This document shows, piece after piece, positions 62,574 through 64,000 of a stretch of DNA of 64,000 bases; position 1 is the first letter of the stretch; each line of letters begins with the position of its first letter. Source of the DNA: a virus; the IMG/VR virus record IMGVR_UViG_3300033153_006701, positions 19,615 through 83,614 of that record; one strand, written 5' to 3'. A program made the translations under genes and the position numbers. A model generated the notes under the pieces. That model was not told the DNA's origin, searched no databases, and worked only from the letters and a program-made list of their open reading frames with translations.

Positions 62574-63418
62574 TAAGCATCATTGTCACCCTCTTCGAAC
62601 TCTGCGTCAATCACGTCCTGGGGAGAATGAAGGGCAGAGGAGTCAGTGGGCGACTCACTAGAAAAGTTCTGGATGCTTCTAGAGAGGTCATCGAGCTTAG
62701 CTCGCATATTGGACATTTTGGAAGAAGGGTCCTGCTCGATCTTCATTCGGAGAGCAGCTTCCTTCTTGTATTTTTCTTGGCGATCACCAACCATGAGTTT
62801 GATGATTTTAGATCTGCGCGAGACTAGACGATCTTTCATGTCCATAAATGGAGAGACATCTTTTTGAACTAGAGGAGTTCCGTCGTTAGAGACACCTACG
62901 ATCTTGTCGGTGACGAGCTCCGCGTTTTCAGAGCGAGCTAGATTCATGTTCAGTCTCATGAGATGAATTTCAATCTCAGCAAGTTCAGAGATATACGCGA
63001 CTTCGGTAAAATTATTCGGATCAACTTCGTACTCGTCAAAGTAACGAACAATCCATTCCTTCATCAGTTGAACTTCGATTAAGCATTGTTTTCCAAGAGG
63101 ATGCTTGCTGATCTCAAAGAGAGGACAGCGATCTTTGAAGGGACACTTGGCTCCTCCACAATACATGGGAACCATTGCAGTGGAACCAGTAGAGAGCTTC
63201 TGTAAGTGAGTATGGATACGGCGCGCTTCTGCTGGTTCCAACTTGATGTCGTCATAGTTATCAAGATTGTGCCCGAGGAAGCGAAAGAAGTTGCTGCGAG
63301 TAAGCTTTCCAGATTCAGTGACAGCAGTGCCACCAAGAGAAACAAGTCCTTTGGGTTCGCGGTTCTCAGAAGTAAAGCGCGATTCCTGGTCGATTTCTTC
63401 GCGATCTTTTTTATCCAC
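62573..63418 (-). CDS. Cys-cluster protein, possible small terminase subunit
   Basis: I place the start at a GTG at 63418 (GTG GAT AAA AAA), five to six bases after GAAGG. The longer frame to 63622 overlaps the whole small gene before it and codes an unlikely N-terminus. The 281-residue product has a four-Cys set near residues 87-111 (YCGGAKCPFKDRCPLF, then GKQC) that may hold Zn or an Fe-S cluster. The rest is helical with a probable coiled coil and an acidic end (DVIDAEFEEGDNDA). The position ahead of the large terminase suggests a packaging role, such as the DNA-recognition subunit, but no DNA-binding motif is certain. Confidence 0.6.
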   Translation of the reverse strand: MDKKDREEIDQESRFTSENREPKGLVSLGGTAVTESGKLTRSNFFRFLGHNLDNYDDIKLEPAEARRIHTHLQKLSTGSTAMVPMYCGGAKCPFKDRCPLFEISKHPLGKQCLIEVQLMKEWIVRYFDEYEVDPNNFTEVAYISELAEIEIHLMRLNMNLARSENAELVTDKIVGVSNDGTPLVQKDVSPFMDMKDRLVSRRSKIIKLMVGDRQEKYKKEAALRMKIEQDPSSKMSNMRAKLDDLSRSIQNFSSESPTDSSALHSPQDVIDAEFEEGDNDA

Positions 63419-63662
63419 GTTTACCTTCAATGATGTCAATTGTTTCAGAGAGCTGGCGGACAGAGTCGCGAAGCTTCTCATAGTCTTCGGACAAGAAGAG
63501 GTCCATGCTCTTTGTATAGTAGCGGCAGTCGGTTCCAGAGAAAGCAAGAAAGTGAGCAGTACGCTCGACACCAGAGTCCGAAACCTGCTTGTAGAATGTC
63601 TCGAGTAATCTACGAAGATCATCGAGCTCGTTTATTAGCATCTGTCCACTAGTCAGGGCCAT
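63411..63662 (-). CDS. small helical protein, first gene of the leftward operon
   Basis: This 83-residue protein (INELDDLRRLLETFYKQVSDSG; DYEKLRDSVRQLSETIDIIEGKRG) is mainly helical. Its start has GAAAGGA six bases upstream, right after a promoter with the same orientation. It overlaps the next gene by eight bases, so the two are translated together. No family is recognised. It may be a regulator or packaging accessory because it is the first product of the morphogenesis operon. Confidence 0.65.
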   Translation of the reverse strand: MALTSGQMLINELDDLRRLLETFYKQVSDSGVERTAHFLAFSGTDCRYYTKSMDLFLSEDYEKLRDSVRQLSETIDIIEGKRG

Positions 63663-63680
63663 AAAAGTCCTTTCACCCAG

Positions 63681-63709
63681 AGAATAGCGGAATTTTCCTC
63701 AGAGGTCAA
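63681..63709 (-). promoter_or_regulatory. main leftward promoter (TTGACC, 17 bases, TATTCT)
   Basis: On the minus strand TTGACC (63704-63709) and TATTCT (63681-63686) have the ideal 17-base spacer. The expected start gives a very short leader of about 12 bases that still contains the GAAAGGA ribosome site. It heads the whole structural operon. Confidence 0.68.
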
Positions 63710-63743
63710 ATTGGGTTTATTTCGAGACCCTACCTATGTGTGT

Positions 63744-63771
63744 AAGGAGGAGTAAAGAGACTCCTTTCCTT
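63744..63771 (+). other. stem-loop in divergent intergenic region
   Basis: A hairpin with a six-pair inner stem (AGGAGT/ACTCCT) and a four-pair outer stem (AAGG/CCTT) separated by a two-base bulge lies in the leader of the rightward gene and upstream of the leftward promoter. On the plus strand it buries an AAGGAGG sequence. A regulatory role is possible but not shown. Confidence 0.45.
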
Positions 63772-63851
63772 GCAAGACCCCGGGTAGCATTCTGAGCTGT
63801 TCACATGGTGTGATCAGTCCCGAGTGCCCAACCTTCTAAAGGAGAAGGCAA

Positions 63852-64000
63852 ATGATCGACTCTCTCGTTGCTGTCCTCTTCCTCGTCCTCCTCTTCATCG
63901 GCATGCCTGTTGTAGCATGCATCATCATCAGCTGGACTGTTGATGTCAAGCACTGTGACACCACACGCATCAAGCTCTTCCTCTCCTTCATGTACAACAC
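63852..64000 (+). CDS. membrane protein, partial, rightward gene
   Basis: An ATG at 63852 follows AAAGGAG at good spacing and stays open to the window's right edge (49 codons). The visible product is a short leader (MIDSL), then a 23-residue hydrophobic stretch (VAVLFLVLLFIGMPVVACII), then a polar part with WTVDVKHCDTT. It is the only plus-strand gene I support, and it diverges from the structural operon across a 189-base gap that contains a promoter and a hairpin. Function is unknown; a small membrane protein such as a holin-like or host-interaction factor is possible. Confidence 0.65.
   Translation, partial: MIDSLVAVLFLVLLFIGMPVVACIIISWTVDVKHCDTTRIKLFLSFMYN

Noticed and set aside
63419-63622. 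N-terminal extension of the Cys-cluster gene with a signal-peptide-like stretch
   Set aside because: It overlaps most of the 83-residue gene in another frame, and a GTG with a good ribosome site at 63418 gives a better start.
1-64000. tRNA or other structured RNA genes
   Set aside because: I saw no cloverleaf arms with a TTCGA-type T-loop in the few non-coding gaps; nearly all sequence is coding.

Overview
This window is the virion-structure block of a large contractile-tailed bacteriophage (Caudoviricetes, myovirus morphology). The evidence is a packaging ATPase, a portal, a protease/scaffold, a major capsid protein, a tail sheath, tail tubes, tail chaperones, a baseplate hub carrying an M23 peptidase, gp25-like and J-like wedge proteins, and tail fibres. 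There are no integrase, tRNA or host metabolic genes. Except for one partial gene at the extreme right, every gene I support lies on the minus strand. The genes are packed end to end, often with TAATG-type overlaps. Shine-Dalgarno sites are strong (AAGGAGG-like) and TTG and GTG starts occur. Those traits would suit a low- or mid-GC Gram-positive host, but that is inference and the host cannot be fixed from this sequence.

Read in the direction of transcription (right to left). A divergent intergenic region at 63663-63851 holds a good sigma70-like promoter (TTGACC, 17 bases, TATTCT). It is followed by a small unknown gene, a Cys-cluster protein (a guess at the small terminase), a 1287-residue protein combining a staphylococcal-nuclease domain with a protein-kinase-like domain, three glycine-zipper proteins, the large terminase, a small beta protein, an 842-residue hydrophobic protein, a portal fused to MuF-like and zinc-ribbon parts, a protease/scaffold protein, a 415-residue capsid-associated protein and the major capsid protein. 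A strong intrinsic terminator sits just after the capsid gene.

A cassette of appendage genes follows (43655 down to 31885): Ig-like and beta-rich fibre proteins, a 652-residue and a 618-residue structural protein, and a 1374-residue repetitive fibre. It lies unusually between capsid and neck genes and its base composition is mosaic. Neck proteins, the sheath, three consecutive tail-tube paralogues, two related tail chaperones, two very large proteins in the tape-measure slot, the 1975-residue hub/peptidase, an OB-fold-like spike protein, the baseplate wedge and two long tail-fibre genes complete the order. The last fibre gene runs off the left edge.

The most unusual elements are the nuclease-kinase fusion with its apparently intact catalytic residues and a compositional break inside the gene, the glycine-zipper cluster beside it, the triple tube paralogues, the split tape-measure slot, and a roughly five-fold excess of the palindrome CTCGAG. 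All family calls come from reading motifs and gene order; no database search was possible.
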